From Flavobacteriaceae bacterium PS02334 (GTDB taxonomy: Bacteria > Bacteroidota > Bacteroidia > Flavobacteriales > Flavobacteriaceae): a DNA stretch of 64,000 nucleotides. The translations under genes were made by a program, and so were the position numbers. The stretch is from the NCBI GenBank assembly GCA_029959295.1, contig JASCOH010000004.1, positions 331,762 through 395,761 on the forward strand. Direction: 5' to 3'. The notes beneath the pieces were generated by a model. It saw nothing but the letters and a program-made list of their open reading frames with translations. It was not told the DNA's origin and did not search any database. Shown here piece by piece: positions 26,731 through 34,874 of this stretch; position 1 is the first letter of the stretch, and every line of letters starts with the position of its first letter.

Positions 26731-28854
26731 TTATATTATCATAGTCAACTGCACGCGCTTTCTACTTTCATCCACTTCCACAACTTTCACCTGAACTTGC
26801 TGGTGCATTTTAACAACTTCGTTTACGTCAGAAACAAAGCCTTCTTTTAACTGCGAAATATGAACGAGTCCGCTTTCTTTGATTCCTATGTCAACAAAAC
26901 AGCCGAAATTGGTGATGTTATTCACAATTCCTGGCAAGACCATTCCGGTTCTCAAGTCGTTTATGGTTTTTACATTTGGATCAAATTCAAAAACTTTAGC
27001 CGCTTTCCTTGGATCTAATCCTGGTTTTTCCAATTCTTTAACGATGTCTTTCAAACCAAGCAATCCAATGTCTTCAGTAACATAGTTGCCGACGGGAATC
27101 TGCGCTATTTTTTCTTTATTGGCAATCAAATCATTGACAGAAATTTTCAAATCTTTAGCCATTTTTTCCACAATTTTATACGCTTCTGGATGTACGGCAG
27201 AATTATCCAGCGGATTTTTTCCATTTGCTATCCTAATAAAAGCGGCGGCTTGCTGATAGGCTTTTTCTCCTAATCTTGGGACTTTTTTCAACTGCTTTCT
27301 TTCCTCAAAAGCACCGTTTTCAGAACGATAAGCCACGATATTTTCAGCCATCTTCTCCCCGATTCCGGAAACATAACTCAGCAAAGATTTACTTGCTGTG
27401 TTGATATTAATTCCAACAGAATTTACGCAACGAACAACTACTGAATCTAATTCTTCCTTCAGTTTCGTTTGATCAACATCGTGCTGGTATTGCCCCACTC
27501 CGATAGATTTTGCATCAATTTTCACCAATTCTGCTAGGGGATCAGACAATCTTCTTCCGATGGAAACCGCGCCACGAACCGTCACGTCATAATTAGGAAA
27601 TTCATCTCTCGCAATCTTTGAAGCGGAATAAATCGAAGCCCCGGCTTCACTTACCACAAATACTTGCAAAGGCTTATCGAACGCTATTTTCTTGATAAAA
27701 AATTCTGTTTCGCGAGAAGCTGTTCCGTTTCCGATGGAAATTGCGTCAATTTTATAAGCATTCACCATCGATCGGATTTTTTTCATCGCAATCGCGGTTT
27801 CGTTTTGTGGCGCGTGAGGGAAAATAGTTTCGTTGTAAAGCAGGTTTCCGTTTTCATCTAGACAGACGATTTTGCAACCGCTTCTGAAACCCGGATCGAT
27901 CGCTAGAATTCGTTTTTCTCCCAAAGGTGGTTCTAACAAAAGTTGCCCAAGATTTCCTGCGAAAACTTGAATCGCAGTTGCATCTGCTTTCGCTTTTGCT
28001 TCCTGCAAAGTTTCGTTTGAAATCGCTGGTGCGAGCAATCTTTTGTAACTGTCTTCAATCGCTTTTTTAAGATGAACAGCGGTTTCTTTTTTATTTTTAA
28101 TGATTGATTCCTCCATCATTTCAATGGCTTCTTCTGAATCAATTTCTATTTTAAATTTGATAAAACCTTCATTTTCCGCACGAAGCATTGCTAATAATCT
28201 ATGCGAAGGCGCGCGTTGCAGATTTTCTTCCCATTCAAAATATTGCTCGAATTTTTTAGCTTTTTCGTCGTCTTTTTTGGCTTTTACAACCTTTGTTGTA
28301 ATGGAAGCTTTTCTTTGGAAAGTTCTGCGTAAATTTTTTCGGATGTAAATATTTTCATTAATCCATTCGGCGATGATGTCTCTGGCTCCTTGTAAAGCTT
28401 CGTCTTCATTGGCGACATTTTTATTCAGATATTTTGAAGCTACGAAGTCAACATCGTCATTGTTTTGCTCCATAATTATTTTGGCCAAAGGCTCTAAACC
28501 GTTTTCCCGCGCAACATCCGCTCTTGTTTTTTTCTTCTTTTTATAAGGAAGGTAAAAATCTTCCAATTCATTCAAATCATAGCTTTGCTGGATTTTTTTC
28601 TCCAATTCTGCCGTTAGTGAATTTTGTTCTTGAATTGATTTTAAAATTGATTCTTTTCGTTTGGAAATTGTATCAAATTCTTTATCGAGTTTGGCGATTT
28701 GTTCAATGACAACCTCATCTAAATTGCCCGTTTTGTCTTTTCGATAGCGAGAAATAAACGGAATCGTGCAGTCTTCGTTTAAAAGTTGCAGTGTGTTTTC
28801 GATGTTTTTTGTTGGCGTTGTGACTTGTTTTGAGATGTATTCGAGGTTGGTCAT
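26731..28854 (-). CDS. tex: Tex family RNA-binding transcription accessory protein
   Basis: A 707-residue protein with the usual Tex architecture: N-terminal helical HTH part, YqgF-like domain (ILAIDPGFRSGCKIVCLD near 318), helix-hairpin-helix region (NINTASKSLLSYVSGIG near 480), and a C-terminal S1 domain (GMVLPGIVNNITNFGCFVDIGI near 637). It binds nucleic acid and is linked to transcription and RNA fate in other bacteria. The sequence is complete and of normal length. Confidence 0.95.
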   Translation of the reverse strand: MTNLEYISKQVTTPTKNIENTLQLLNEDCTIPFISRYRKDKTGNLDEVVIEQIAKLDKEFDTISKRKESILKSIQEQNSLTAELEKKIQQSYDLNELEDFYLPYKKKKKTRADVARENGLEPLAKIIMEQNNDDVDFVASKYLNKNVANEDEALQGARDIIAEWINENIYIRKNLRRTFQRKASITTKVVKAKKDDEKAKKFEQYFEWEENLQRAPSHRLLAMLRAENEGFIKFKIEIDSEEAIEMMEESIIKNKKETAVHLKKAIEDSYKRLLAPAISNETLQEAKAKADATAIQVFAGNLGQLLLEPPLGEKRILAIDPGFRSGCKIVCLDENGNLLYNETIFPHAPQNETAIAMKKIRSMVNAYKIDAISIGNGTASRETEFFIKKIAFDKPLQVFVVSEAGASIYSASKIARDEFPNYDVTVRGAVSIGRRLSDPLAELVKIDAKSIGVGQYQHDVDQTKLKEELDSVVVRCVNSVGININTASKSLLSYVSGIGEKMAENIVAYRSENGAFEERKQLKKVPRLGEKAYQQAAAFIRIANGKNPLDNSAVHPEAYKIVEKMAKDLKISVNDLIANKEKIAQIPVGNYVTEDIGLLGLKDIVKELEKPGLDPRKAAKVFEFDPNVKTINDLRTGMVLPGIVNNITNFGCFVDIGIKESGLVHISQLKEGFVSDVNEVVKMHQQVQVKVVEVDESRKRVQLTMII

Positions 28855-28882
28855 TTTTTCTAAAATATTTCTGCTAAAATAA

Positions 28883-28890
28883 TATCTTTG
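28883..28890 (+). promoter_or_regulatory. -7 box of the DUF1294 gene
   Basis: TATCTTTG fits TAnnTTTG exactly. It covers the in-frame TTG at 28888 that would otherwise be a possible start, so the ATG at 28909 is preferred. Confidence 0.6.
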
Positions 28891-28908
28891 CGGTCAAATC
28901 TTCGCCAA

Positions 28909-29172
28909 ATGGATATTTTATTATTGCTTTTTTTATTGGTAAATTTTATCGCTTTCACAATAATTGGTTATGATAAACGGCTTGCAGTGAAAAGTAAAAG
29001 AAGAATTTCTGAAAAAACTTTGTTGTTCTGGGTTTTAATTGGCGGCACTATTGGTTCTTCTATTGCGATGTTACTTTTTCGACATAAAACTTCGAAGAGA
29101 AGTTATCTTTTGAAGTTTTTTTTAATTGTGGTTTTGCAGGTTTTGTTTCTATTTTTCTACTTTAAATTTTAA
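28909..29172 (+). CDS. DUF1294 family small membrane protein
   Basis: An 87-residue protein with three hydrophobic segments. The stretch GYDKRLAVKSKRRISEKTLL followed by LIGGTIGSSIAMLLFRHKT is characteristic of DUF1294. Function is unknown. The ATG at 28909 was chosen because the earlier TTG at 28888 lies inside the -7 promoter box. The gene is alone, between tex (divergent) and rpiB (convergent). Confidence 0.85.
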   Translation: MDILLLLFLLVNFIAFTIIGYDKRLAVKSKRRISEKTLLFWVLIGGTIGSSIAMLLFRHKTSKRSYLLKFFLIVVLQVLFLFFYFKF

Positions 29173-29264
29173 CGCAAAGTTTCGCAAAGACAAACAAAGC
29201 TTTCGTGTATCTCTGTGAAACAAAAAACCGCAGCATCCACATAAAAATCTGCGAATCTGCGGTT
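29173..29264. repeat. Intergenic repeat-like palindromic spacer (CGCAAAG / CTGCGGTT type)
   Basis: The spacer has ACGCAAAGTTTCGCAAAG and then a hairpin with 8-bp ends AACCGCAG (29226-29233) and CTGCGGTT (29257-29264). Related sequence with CTGCGAATCTG appears at 32930-32990, and an AACGCAAAG start at 39395. It probably belongs to a family of short dispersed intergenic repeats and may also end the two convergent transcripts. Confidence 0.5.
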
Positions 29265-29283
29265 AATAATATTCAAAAATTAC

Positions 29284-29715
29284 TTATTGACAAGCAATCT
29301 TATCCACACGATTTTGATGTCTTCCTCCTTCAAAATCAGTAGTTAAAAAAGTTTCCACGATTTCAACAGCTTGGTGAATTGCAGTAAATCTTGCAGGAAT
29401 GCTGATAATATTGGCGTCATTATGTTGTCTTGCCAAAGCTGCGATTTCTTTTGTCCAGCACAGTGCAGCGCGAATTCCCTGGTGTTTGTTAACAGTCATA
29501 TTGATTCCGTTGCCGCTGCCGCAGATTACGATTCCAAGTTCAGCTTTTCCAGTTTCAACATCGGTTGCTACAGGATGCCCAAAATCTGGATAATCAACGC
29601 TGTCGCTTGAGTCTGTTCCATAATTGGTAACTTCGTGGCCTTTTGCTTTCAGCATTTCAACGATTGCTTTTTTATATTCTGGTCCTGCGTGGTCGTTTCC
29701 GATGGAAATTTTCAT
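29284..29715 (-). CDS. rpiB: Ribose 5-phosphate isomerase B
   Basis: A 143-residue LacAB/RpiB-family enzyme that interconverts ribose-5-phosphate and ribulose-5-phosphate. The start MKISIGNDHAGPEYK and the segments DYPDFGHPVA, GIVICGSGNGINMTVNK (with the catalytic Cys) and RAALCWTKEIAALARQHNDANI are diagnostic. An upstream in-frame ATG at 29772 would add 19 residues but lies in the promoter, so the start at 29715 is chosen. Confidence 0.95.
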   Translation of the reverse strand: MKISIGNDHAGPEYKKAIVEMLKAKGHEVTNYGTDSSDSVDYPDFGHPVATDVETGKAELGIVICGSGNGINMTVNKHQGIRAALCWTKEIAALARQHNDANIISIPARFTAIHQAVEIVETFLTTDFEGGRHQNRVDKIACQ

Positions 29716-29741
29716 ATTTGTAGTTATTAAGTTGTGTGTTG

Positions 29742-29772
29742 CAAATTTACCGTAACCTTTATCATTTACCAA
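29742..29772 (-). promoter_or_regulatory. Promoter of rpiB
   Basis: On the minus strand, TTG (29772-29770), 20 nt, then TAAATTTG (29749-29742) match the flavobacterial consensus. The rpiB start at 29715 follows about 26 bases later. Confidence 0.7.
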
Positions 29773-29776
29773 AATA

Positions 29777-30345
29777 AATAGGAGAGAAGTTGCACCGTTT
29801 GATAATCAAATCATTAGGTTTTTACCAATTCGTAAAATGCTGGTTATTAGTATCTAAATTGTAATGAAATTGTTAAATCTTTACATTGTTAACAGCAATT
29901 TACAATCCGTTGACTTTGAGTTAATTATAAATTAACATAGATTGTTGATAAGTTCGGATAGAATTTTAGAAGTATTTCTTGTTTGTTCGATTAAAAACAG
30001 TAATCCAAAACCTAGATTTAAAATGCAAGTTTAGTTTGATGAATTTTTGGAAAAGTTATGAGCATCCAAATCAATTTTGTTAACAGGAATTAACAAGTGA
30101 ACTTATCTACAATTTAAAAACAAAAACGATTATCAACCGTTGTTAACAAGCTCTTAAAATTACCTTAAAATGAGCCACTTAATTCTTTTAATCTATGTTG
30201 ATAACTCGGTATAAAAATCGGTAACTACAATTCCTCACAAAAAAATTTAAAGTTATAGCGACTATTAACAAGCTATAATAACCATTAAAAATTAAATTTA
30301 AATTTCTTTTTCTTTTTGTTGTTTTTAATAAATGTTGACAACTTT
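29777..30345. other. Candidate chromosomal replication origin (oriC)
   Basis: A gene-free, AT-rich stretch of about 570 bases. DnaA-box-like 9-mers: TTATCAACA (minus strand) at 29943-29951 and 30196-30204, TTATCTACA at 30103-30111, TTATCAACC at 30130-30138 and TTGTCAACA (minus) at 30333-30341. Three copies of TTGTTAACA lie at 29886-29894, 30077-30085 and 30140-30148. The right end (30285-30332) is almost only A and T, suited to unwinding. Gene direction switches here: mostly leftward on the left, mostly rightward on the right. parS-like sites follow 17-26 kb to the right. dnaA is not in the window, so the call rests on sequence pattern alone. Confidence 0.62.
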
Positions 30346-30352
30346 GAAAACT

Positions 30353-30592
30353 TCAAACGATTTTCAAATTTTGATTACCGTTGAATTCGGTCAAGATTTC
30401 TTTTGCCAATCCTTCATCTTCCGGATGGACTTTCAATTTGATTCCACCCAAAGCCTGCGAATACATTGGAACGATGTTCATGATAGATTCGTTCTCAAAA
30501 AAGAATTGAATTTCCTCTTGTTCCAACCGATGTTTTAAAATTGTGATTTCGTGCGGATAATTGAAGATGGCGATGGTAACGAATTTTTCCAT
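30353..30592 (-). CDS. DUF2007 domain protein (putative signal-transducing)
   Basis: A 79-residue cytoplasmic protein, MEKFVTIAIFNYPHE at the start, then HRLEQEEIQFFFENE and GGIKLKVHPEDEGLAKEIL, matching DUF2007 proteins with a GlnB-like fold. Function is unknown. An upstream in-frame ATG at 30608-30610 overlaps a TATCTTTA box (30615-30608), so the ATG at 30592 is preferred. It lies at the right edge of the candidate origin and is divergent from rnr. Confidence 0.78.
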   Translation of the reverse strand: MEKFVTIAIFNYPHEITILKHRLEQEEIQFFFENESIMNIVPMYSQALGGIKLKVHPEDEGLAKEILTEFNGNQNLKIV

Positions 30593-30735
30593 GGATGATT
30601 TGATTTTCATAAAGATACGTAAGAAATCACATTCTCAAGAATAGTTCCAAAAAGTTATATTTAGATTAAAAATTTTAACATTTGAAAAGAATTTGAAATG
30701 TTATTCGTAATTTTCAGCATTATTAGAAAAGAATT

Positions 30736-32922
30736 ATGAGTAAGAAACCTCGCAAGCCTGTAAATAAAGTAAAAGATTTTACAGCACAGATTTTAAAAAT
30801 TTTATCACAAGATGCTAATAAAGCATTCAATTATAAGCAAATAGGAGCAAAGTTAGAACTTGACGATACTAAAAGCAGAAATGAAATCATCAGGGATTTA
30901 AAATTATTGGCTTCACAAAAGAAGATTGTTGAAATTGAACCAGGAAAATATCTGGTTGTTGCTACAAGTCAAGATTATTATGAAGGAACCATCGATATGA
31001 CGAGCAGAAAAACGGCTTATTTTGTATCCGATGAGTTTGAAGATGACGTTTTTATCCCAACAAATAACTTGAACAAAGCGTTAGACAAAGACAAAGTGAA
31101 AGTCTATGTTTACAACCGAAGAAGAGGCAAAAAACCGGAAGGTGAAGTGGTGGAGATTGTCGAAAGAAACAAGACTGATTTTGTTGGAGTTATTGATATC
31201 CAGAAGAATTTCGCCTTTGTTTCGACAGCAAATCCAAAAATGTACACCGATATTTTTATTCCAAAGGATAAAATTGGCGAAGCTGAAAATGGAGATGTAG
31301 TTTTAGTTCACATTGAAGATTGGCCTAAAAAAGCAGACAGTCCGTTTGGAGCTGTGATCAAAGTTTTAGGAAAACCTGGAGAACACAATACAGAAATTCA
31401 CGCGATTTTGGCAGAATATGGTTTGCCGTATGATTTCCCGATTGAAGTAGAAACTTTTGCACAAAAAATTGATACTTCGATTCAAGAAAGTGAAATTGCA
31501 AATCGTCGAGATATGCGTGATGTGCTGACTTTTACGATAGACCCGAGAGATGCAAAAGATTTTGATGATGCGCTTTCGTTCCAAAAATTAGAAAATGGAA
31601 ACTATGAAATTGGCGTTCATATTGCCGATGTTTCCTATTATTTAGAAGAAGGAACAATCTTGGATAAAGAAGCGTATCAACGAGCAACTTCCGTGTATTT
31701 GGTTGATAGAGTAGTTCCTATGTTGCCAGAAGTGTTATCAAATTTCGCTTGTTCCTTACGTCCGCACGAAGAAAAATATACGTTTTCAGCTGTTTTTGAA
31801 CTAACCGAAAATGCACAATTGGTAAATTCTTGGTTTGGAAGAACTGTGATTTATTCCGACCAAAGATTTTCTTACGAAGAAGCGCAGCATATCATTGAAA
31901 CCAAAGGAGACGTTATTCCGGCAGAAATTTCCTTGACTGGAAGTGAATATCAAGTTCCGGCCGCAATTCAAAATGCGACGCTTAAATTAGATGATTTGGC
32001 TAAAATTCTTCGCAAGAGAAGAATGAAAGACGGAGCGATTTCGTTTGATAAAGTGGAAGTAAAATTTAATTTGAACGAACAAGCCGAACCGGTTGGCGTT
32101 TATTTCAAAGTTTCGAAAGATGCGAATCACCTGATTGAAGAATTTATGCTTTTGGCGAATAGAAAAGTAGCAGAATTTATAGGAAAACAAAAACCGAAAA
32201 AAACCTTTGTTTATAGAATTCACGACGAACCAGATGAAACAAAACTGTTTAATTTACAAACTGTTATTTCAAAATTCGGATATACTTTAAACCTGAAATC
32301 TAAGAAAGAAGTTTCGCAATCGCTGAACCAATTATTGTTAGACGTTAACGGAAAAAAAGAGCAGAATTTGGTGGATACTTTGACCATCAGAACTATGAGT
32401 AAAGCGAAATATTCGACAGAAAATATAGGTCATTATGGTTTGGCTTTTGATTATTATTCGCATTTTACCTCGCCAATTCGTCGTTATCCTGACGTGATGG
32501 CACATCGTTTGCTACAGCATTATCTTGACGGAGGAAAAACGGCAGATGAAGAAACATACGAAGAAATGTGCCAGCATTCCTCAAATATGGAGGTTTTGGC
32601 CACGAATGCAGAACGCGATAGCATCAAATATATGCAGGTAAAATATATGCAAGACCACAAAGATGAAGAGTTTTTGGGCGTAATTTCCGGCGTAACCGAA
32701 TGGGGAATTTACGTAGAAATTGTTTCCAATAAATGCGAAGGAATGTGCAGAATCCGTGAAATTAAAGATGATTATTACACCTTTGATGACAAGCAATATG
32801 CTTTGGTTGGAGAAGTTTCAAAGAATATTCTGCAATTAGGAGATGAAGTTTACGTTAAAGTAAAAAGCGCAGATTTAGTAAAAAAACAATTAGATTTTAC
32901 TTTCCTACGCAAGAATGAATAA
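30736..32922 (+). CDS. rnr: Ribonuclease R
   Basis: A 728-residue RNB-family 3'-5' exoribonuclease. An N-terminal winged-helix part (about 10-75) and cold-shock domains (about 80-235) precede the RNB catalytic domain; DPRDAKDFDDAL at 269-280 holds the metal-binding Asp residues, and HFTSPIRRYPDVMAHRLL is the conserved RNB end. A C-terminal S1 domain (about 635-725) binds RNA. It degrades structured RNA. The short divergent gap to DUF2007 has a TAATTTTC box near 30709 that departs from consensus by the last base. Confidence 0.96.
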   Translation: MSKKPRKPVNKVKDFTAQILKILSQDANKAFNYKQIGAKLELDDTKSRNEIIRDLKLLASQKKIVEIEPGKYLVVATSQDYYEGTIDMTSRKTAYFVSDEFEDDVFIPTNNLNKALDKDKVKVYVYNRRRGKKPEGEVVEIVERNKTDFVGVIDIQKNFAFVSTANPKMYTDIFIPKDKIGEAENGDVVLVHIEDWPKKADSPFGAVIKVLGKPGEHNTEIHAILAEYGLPYDFPIEVETFAQKIDTSIQESEIANRRDMRDVLTFTIDPRDAKDFDDALSFQKLENGNYEIGVHIADVSYYLEEGTILDKEAYQRATSVYLVDRVVPMLPEVLSNFACSLRPHEEKYTFSAVFELTENAQLVNSWFGRTVIYSDQRFSYEEAQHIIETKGDVIPAEISLTGSEYQVPAAIQNATLKLDDLAKILRKRRMKDGAISFDKVEVKFNLNEQAEPVGVYFKVSKDANHLIEEFMLLANRKVAEFIGKQKPKKTFVYRIHDEPDETKLFNLQTVISKFGYTLNLKSKKEVSQSLNQLLLDVNGKKEQNLVDTLTIRTMSKAKYSTENIGHYGLAFDYYSHFTSPIRRYPDVMAHRLLQHYLDGGKTADEETYEEMCQHSSNMEVLATNAERDSIKYMQVKYMQDHKDEEFLGVISGVTEWGIYVEIVSNKCEGMCRIREIKDDYYTFDDKQYALVGEVSKNILQLGDEVYVKVKSADLVKKQLDFTFLRKNE

Positions 32923-32929
32923 AAAAGTT

Positions 32930-32990
32930 AACCGCAAATTCACAGATTAAAAATTATAAAGAAATCTGCGAATCTGTCGTCATTTTAATA
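32930..32990. repeat. Palindromic intergenic repeat after rnr
   Basis: Imperfect inverted repeat: CGCAAATTCACAGATT on the left and AATCTGCGAATCTGTCG on the right, with an A/T loop. The right arm shares ATCTGCGAATCTG with the element at 29173-29264, suggesting a dispersed family. It may act as a terminator or mRNA-end hairpin for rnr. Confidence 0.5.
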
Positions 32991-33015
32991 ATGTCAAACC
33001 AATAAAATAAAAACA

Positions 33016-33687
33016 ATGAAAAAAATAGCTTTAGTAGCATTTTTAATGCTTTCGCAAATCAATTTTGCACAAAAAACAACAAAGAATTTAGGAGATTTCG
33101 ATCAGGTAAAAGTATTTGACAGAATTTCAGCGCAGTTAGTTGCAGGCAATGAAAACAAAATCGAAATTTCTGGAAGCAGAAAAGACGATGTCGAAATTGT
33201 AAACAAAAATGGAGAATTAAAAGTAAGAATGAAACTCGGGAAACTTCTTAAAGGAGACGATATTACAACTATAATTTACTTTAAAAACGACATTAATACT
33301 GTGGAAGCCAGCGAAGGTTCTTACGTTTCAAGCGAAGCGACTTTTAAAGCAATTGATTTCAGCGTAAATTCTAAAGAAGGTGCAGAAATTAAATTGAATT
33401 TAGATACTAAAAAACTGAAAGTTAAGGCTTCAAGCGGTGGAATCGTAAACGTAAAAGGAAAAGCAACAAACCAAGACATTGTGATTAATTCTGGAGGAAT
33501 CGTGAAAGCGAAAGATCTTGAAACTTCTCAAACTACAGTTGCAGTAAATGCTGGAGGTGAAGCTGATGTAAATGCTTCTGATTTAGTAGATGCAAAAACT
33601 AGAGCAGGAGGAAATATCACAGTTTATGGAAATCCAGCGCAAGTGAACAAGAAAAATGTGATTGGTGGCAATATCGTCATCAAGTAA
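33016..33687 (+). CDS. DUF2807 (head-GIN domain) secreted protein
   Basis: A 223-residue protein with a signal peptide (about 1-18, ending NFAQ) and then a right-handed beta-helix-like repeat region: FDQVKVFDRISAQLVAG, VEASEGSYVSSEATF, LKVKASSGGIVNVKGKA and NAGGEADVNASDLVD, with repeated short-strand and Gly turns. This is the putative auto-transporter adhesin, head-GIN family, usually on the cell surface or periplasm in Bacteroidetes. Function is unknown. It may be co-transcribed with rnr, 93 bases upstream, but a palindrome lies between. Confidence 0.85.
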   Translation: MKKIALVAFLMLSQINFAQKTTKNLGDFDQVKVFDRISAQLVAGNENKIEISGSRKDDVEIVNKNGELKVRMKLGKLLKGDDITTIIYFKNDINTVEASEGSYVSSEATFKAIDFSVNSKEGAEIKLNLDTKKLKVKASSGGIVNVKGKATNQDIVINSGGIVKAKDLETSQTTVAVNAGGEADVNASDLVDAKTRAGGNITVYGNPAQVNKKNVIGGNIVIK

Positions 33688-33695
33688 ATACATAA

Positions 33696-33805
33696 AAAAA
33701 GGATTGTAAATTTTGCATTATCTTTGCATTATGCTTTATTATTCCGCTTAAATTGCTAATTTGGCATGTAATTGGAATTTACAACTAAAATTTACAATCC
33801 TTTTT
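33696..33805. repeat. 19-bp inverted repeat flanking the lysE promoter (possible invertible segment)
   Basis: Perfect 19-bp arms, 33696-33714 and 33787-33805 (core GGATTGTAAAT / ATTTACAATCC), enclose 72 bases that contain a consensus -7 box TATCTTTG at 33719-33726 pointing at lysE. The right arm ends one base before the lysE ATG. The layout of promoter between short inverted repeats upstream of a gene is that of invertible promoters in Bacteroidetes. A plain RNA hairpin or terminator is the other reading, less usual with a 72-base loop. Confidence 0.55.
33719..33726 (+). promoter_or_regulatory. -7 box of the lysE-family gene
   Basis: TATCTTTG matches TAnnTTTG exactly. The start codon is at 33807, so the leader would be about 74 bases and contain the right arm of the inverted repeat next to the start. 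No TTG at 17-23 nt upstream was found. Confidence 0.55.
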
Positions 33806-33806
33806 A

Positions 33807-34490
33807 ATGATTCAAGATATTCTCACAGGCATTCCACTCGGAATTTTTCTTTGCTTTATGATCGGGCCAGTTTTCTTTATTTTATTAGAAACTGCTGCAG
33901 TTAAAGGAATTAGAGCCGCTTTAGTCTTTGATGCCGGAGTTGTAATTGCTGATGTTCTTTTCATCTGCATTGCTTATTTCAGTAGCTACCGATTGATCAA
34001 CAGCCTAAAAGATGAACCAGCACTTTTTATTTTTGGAGGATTGATTATGCTTACTTACGGGCTAATTTCTTTCTTGAGATTAAAAAAAGTCAACAAGAAT
34101 CCTGAAGATGATACCGAAATTGAATTAATAAAAAAGAATTACGGAAGCCTTTTCATCAAAGGATTTCTGCTAAATTTTATCAATGTAGGAGTTCTAGGAT
34201 TTTGGCTTTTGATCATCATCACTTTCGGACCTCAGCTTGATTTGAAAACTTCCAGATTAATTGTATTTTTCTCTTCAGTTATAGGAACTTATCTTCTAGT
34301 TGATATTGCTAAAATGTTTTTGGCCAAGAAGCTAAAAAATAAAATGACACCAAATAATATCTTGAAAATCAAAAAAATAACAAGCCTGCTTTTAATAATC
34401 TTCGGATTTACAATTATGTTGCAAGGCTGGTTTCCAAGTGATCAAAAGCTTGTGAAAGAAGTTATAGAAAAGATAGAACACAGAAAATAA
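33807..34490 (+). CDS. LysE family translocator
   Basis: A 227-residue inner-membrane protein with about six hydrophobic segments. IPLGIFLCFMIGPVFFILLETAAVKGIRAALVFDAGV at the N-terminus fits the LysE/RhtB superfamily signature (GPxxxxxxxxAxxxGxRxAxxFxxG). The family exports amino acids or small metabolites; the substrate here is unknown. Its promoter lies within the inverted repeat at 33696-33805, and a clear terminator follows the stop. Confidence 0.88.
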   Translation: MIQDILTGIPLGIFLCFMIGPVFFILLETAAVKGIRAALVFDAGVVIADVLFICIAYFSSYRLINSLKDEPALFIFGGLIMLTYGLISFLRLKKVNKNPEDDTEIELIKKNYGSLFIKGFLLNFINVGVLGFWLLIIITFGPQLDLKTSRLIVFFSSVIGTYLLVDIAKMFLAKKLKNKMTPNNILKIKKITSLLLIIFGFTIMLQGWFPSDQKLVKEVIEKIEHRK

Positions 34491-34521
34491 AAAAATCCCA
34501 ATCGATAAGATTGGGATTTTT
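34491..34521 (+). terminator. Terminator of the lysE-family gene
   Basis: Perfect 13-bp stem, 34491-34503 and 34509-34521 (AATCCCAATC / GATTGGGATT), 5-base loop, then a T run. It begins one base after the stop codon. Confidence 0.9.
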
Positions 34522-34638
34522 TTGCTTTGTATGGAAAAGTTTTGAATATAAATAAACTACAAATTTCTTCGGAAGGTTTTAAAATATCAAACAGATTTTA
34601 CAATCTTTAATTAATTTTTTCTAAAAATTAGGCATAAA

Positions 34639-34666
34639 AAAACCTCCAAGTTTCCTTGAAGGTTTT
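34639..34666 (-). terminator. Terminator of tRNA-Cys
   Basis: Arms AAAACCTCCAAG (34639-34650) and CTTGAAGGTTTT (34655-34666), one mismatch, 4-base loop. On the minus strand it directly follows the tRNA and ends in a T run. Confidence 0.85.
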
Positions 34667-34668
34667 AG

Positions 34669-34739
34669 AGGCATCGTCCGGATTCGAACCGGAGTAGGAG
34701 CTTTTGCAGAGCCCAGCCTAGCCACTCGGCCACGACGCC
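34669..34739 (-). tRNA. tRNA-Cys (GCA)
   Basis: On the minus strand a 71-base cloverleaf: acceptor stem GGCGTCG/CGATGCC, D arm with GGCCGAGTGGCTAGGC, anticodon stem GGGCT/AGCTC with loop CTGCAAA giving anticodon GCA, and T arm with GGTTCGAATCC. The discriminator is U, as usual for tRNA-Cys. The 3' CCA is not encoded. It has its own promoter (34784-34755) and terminator. Confidence 0.96.
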
Positions 34740-34754
34740 ATAATGTTCGGATGG

Positions 34755-34784
34755 CAAATTTACATATTATTTGCAGTAACGCAA
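34755..34784 (-). promoter_or_regulatory. Promoter of tRNA-Cys
   Basis: On the minus strand TTG (34784-34782), 19 nt, TAAATTTG (34762-34755): a full consensus match. The tRNA 5' end at 34739 follows 15 bases later. Confidence 0.75.
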
Positions 34785-34839
34785 GAAAAAATTAAGCAAA
34801 TATTAATTATTAAGACAATGTTAAGAAAATATTAAAACT

Positions 34840-34847
34840 TAAATTTG
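34840..34847 (+). promoter_or_regulatory. -7 box of the LTA-synthase-like gene
   Basis: TAAATTTG fits TAnnTTTG; the start codon is at 34875. A matching TTG upstream is not evident. Confidence 0.5.
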
Positions 34848-34874
34848 GCTCCGAACAAAACAAACAATCATTGA

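Larger units (their letters stand above)
34522..34874. other. Intergenic region holding the leftward tRNA-Cys unit
   Basis: About 350 bases between lysE-like and the LTA-synthase-like gene. It contains the tRNA-Cys with its promoter and terminator (listed separately) and the -7 box of the next gene. No further coding signal was seen in 34522-34635. Confidence 0.7.

Noticed and set aside
29716-29772. Longer rpiB starting at the upstream ATG
   Set aside because: The extra 19 codons cover a consensus promoter (TTG-20-TAAATTTG), and RpiB proteins begin at MKISIGNDHAG.
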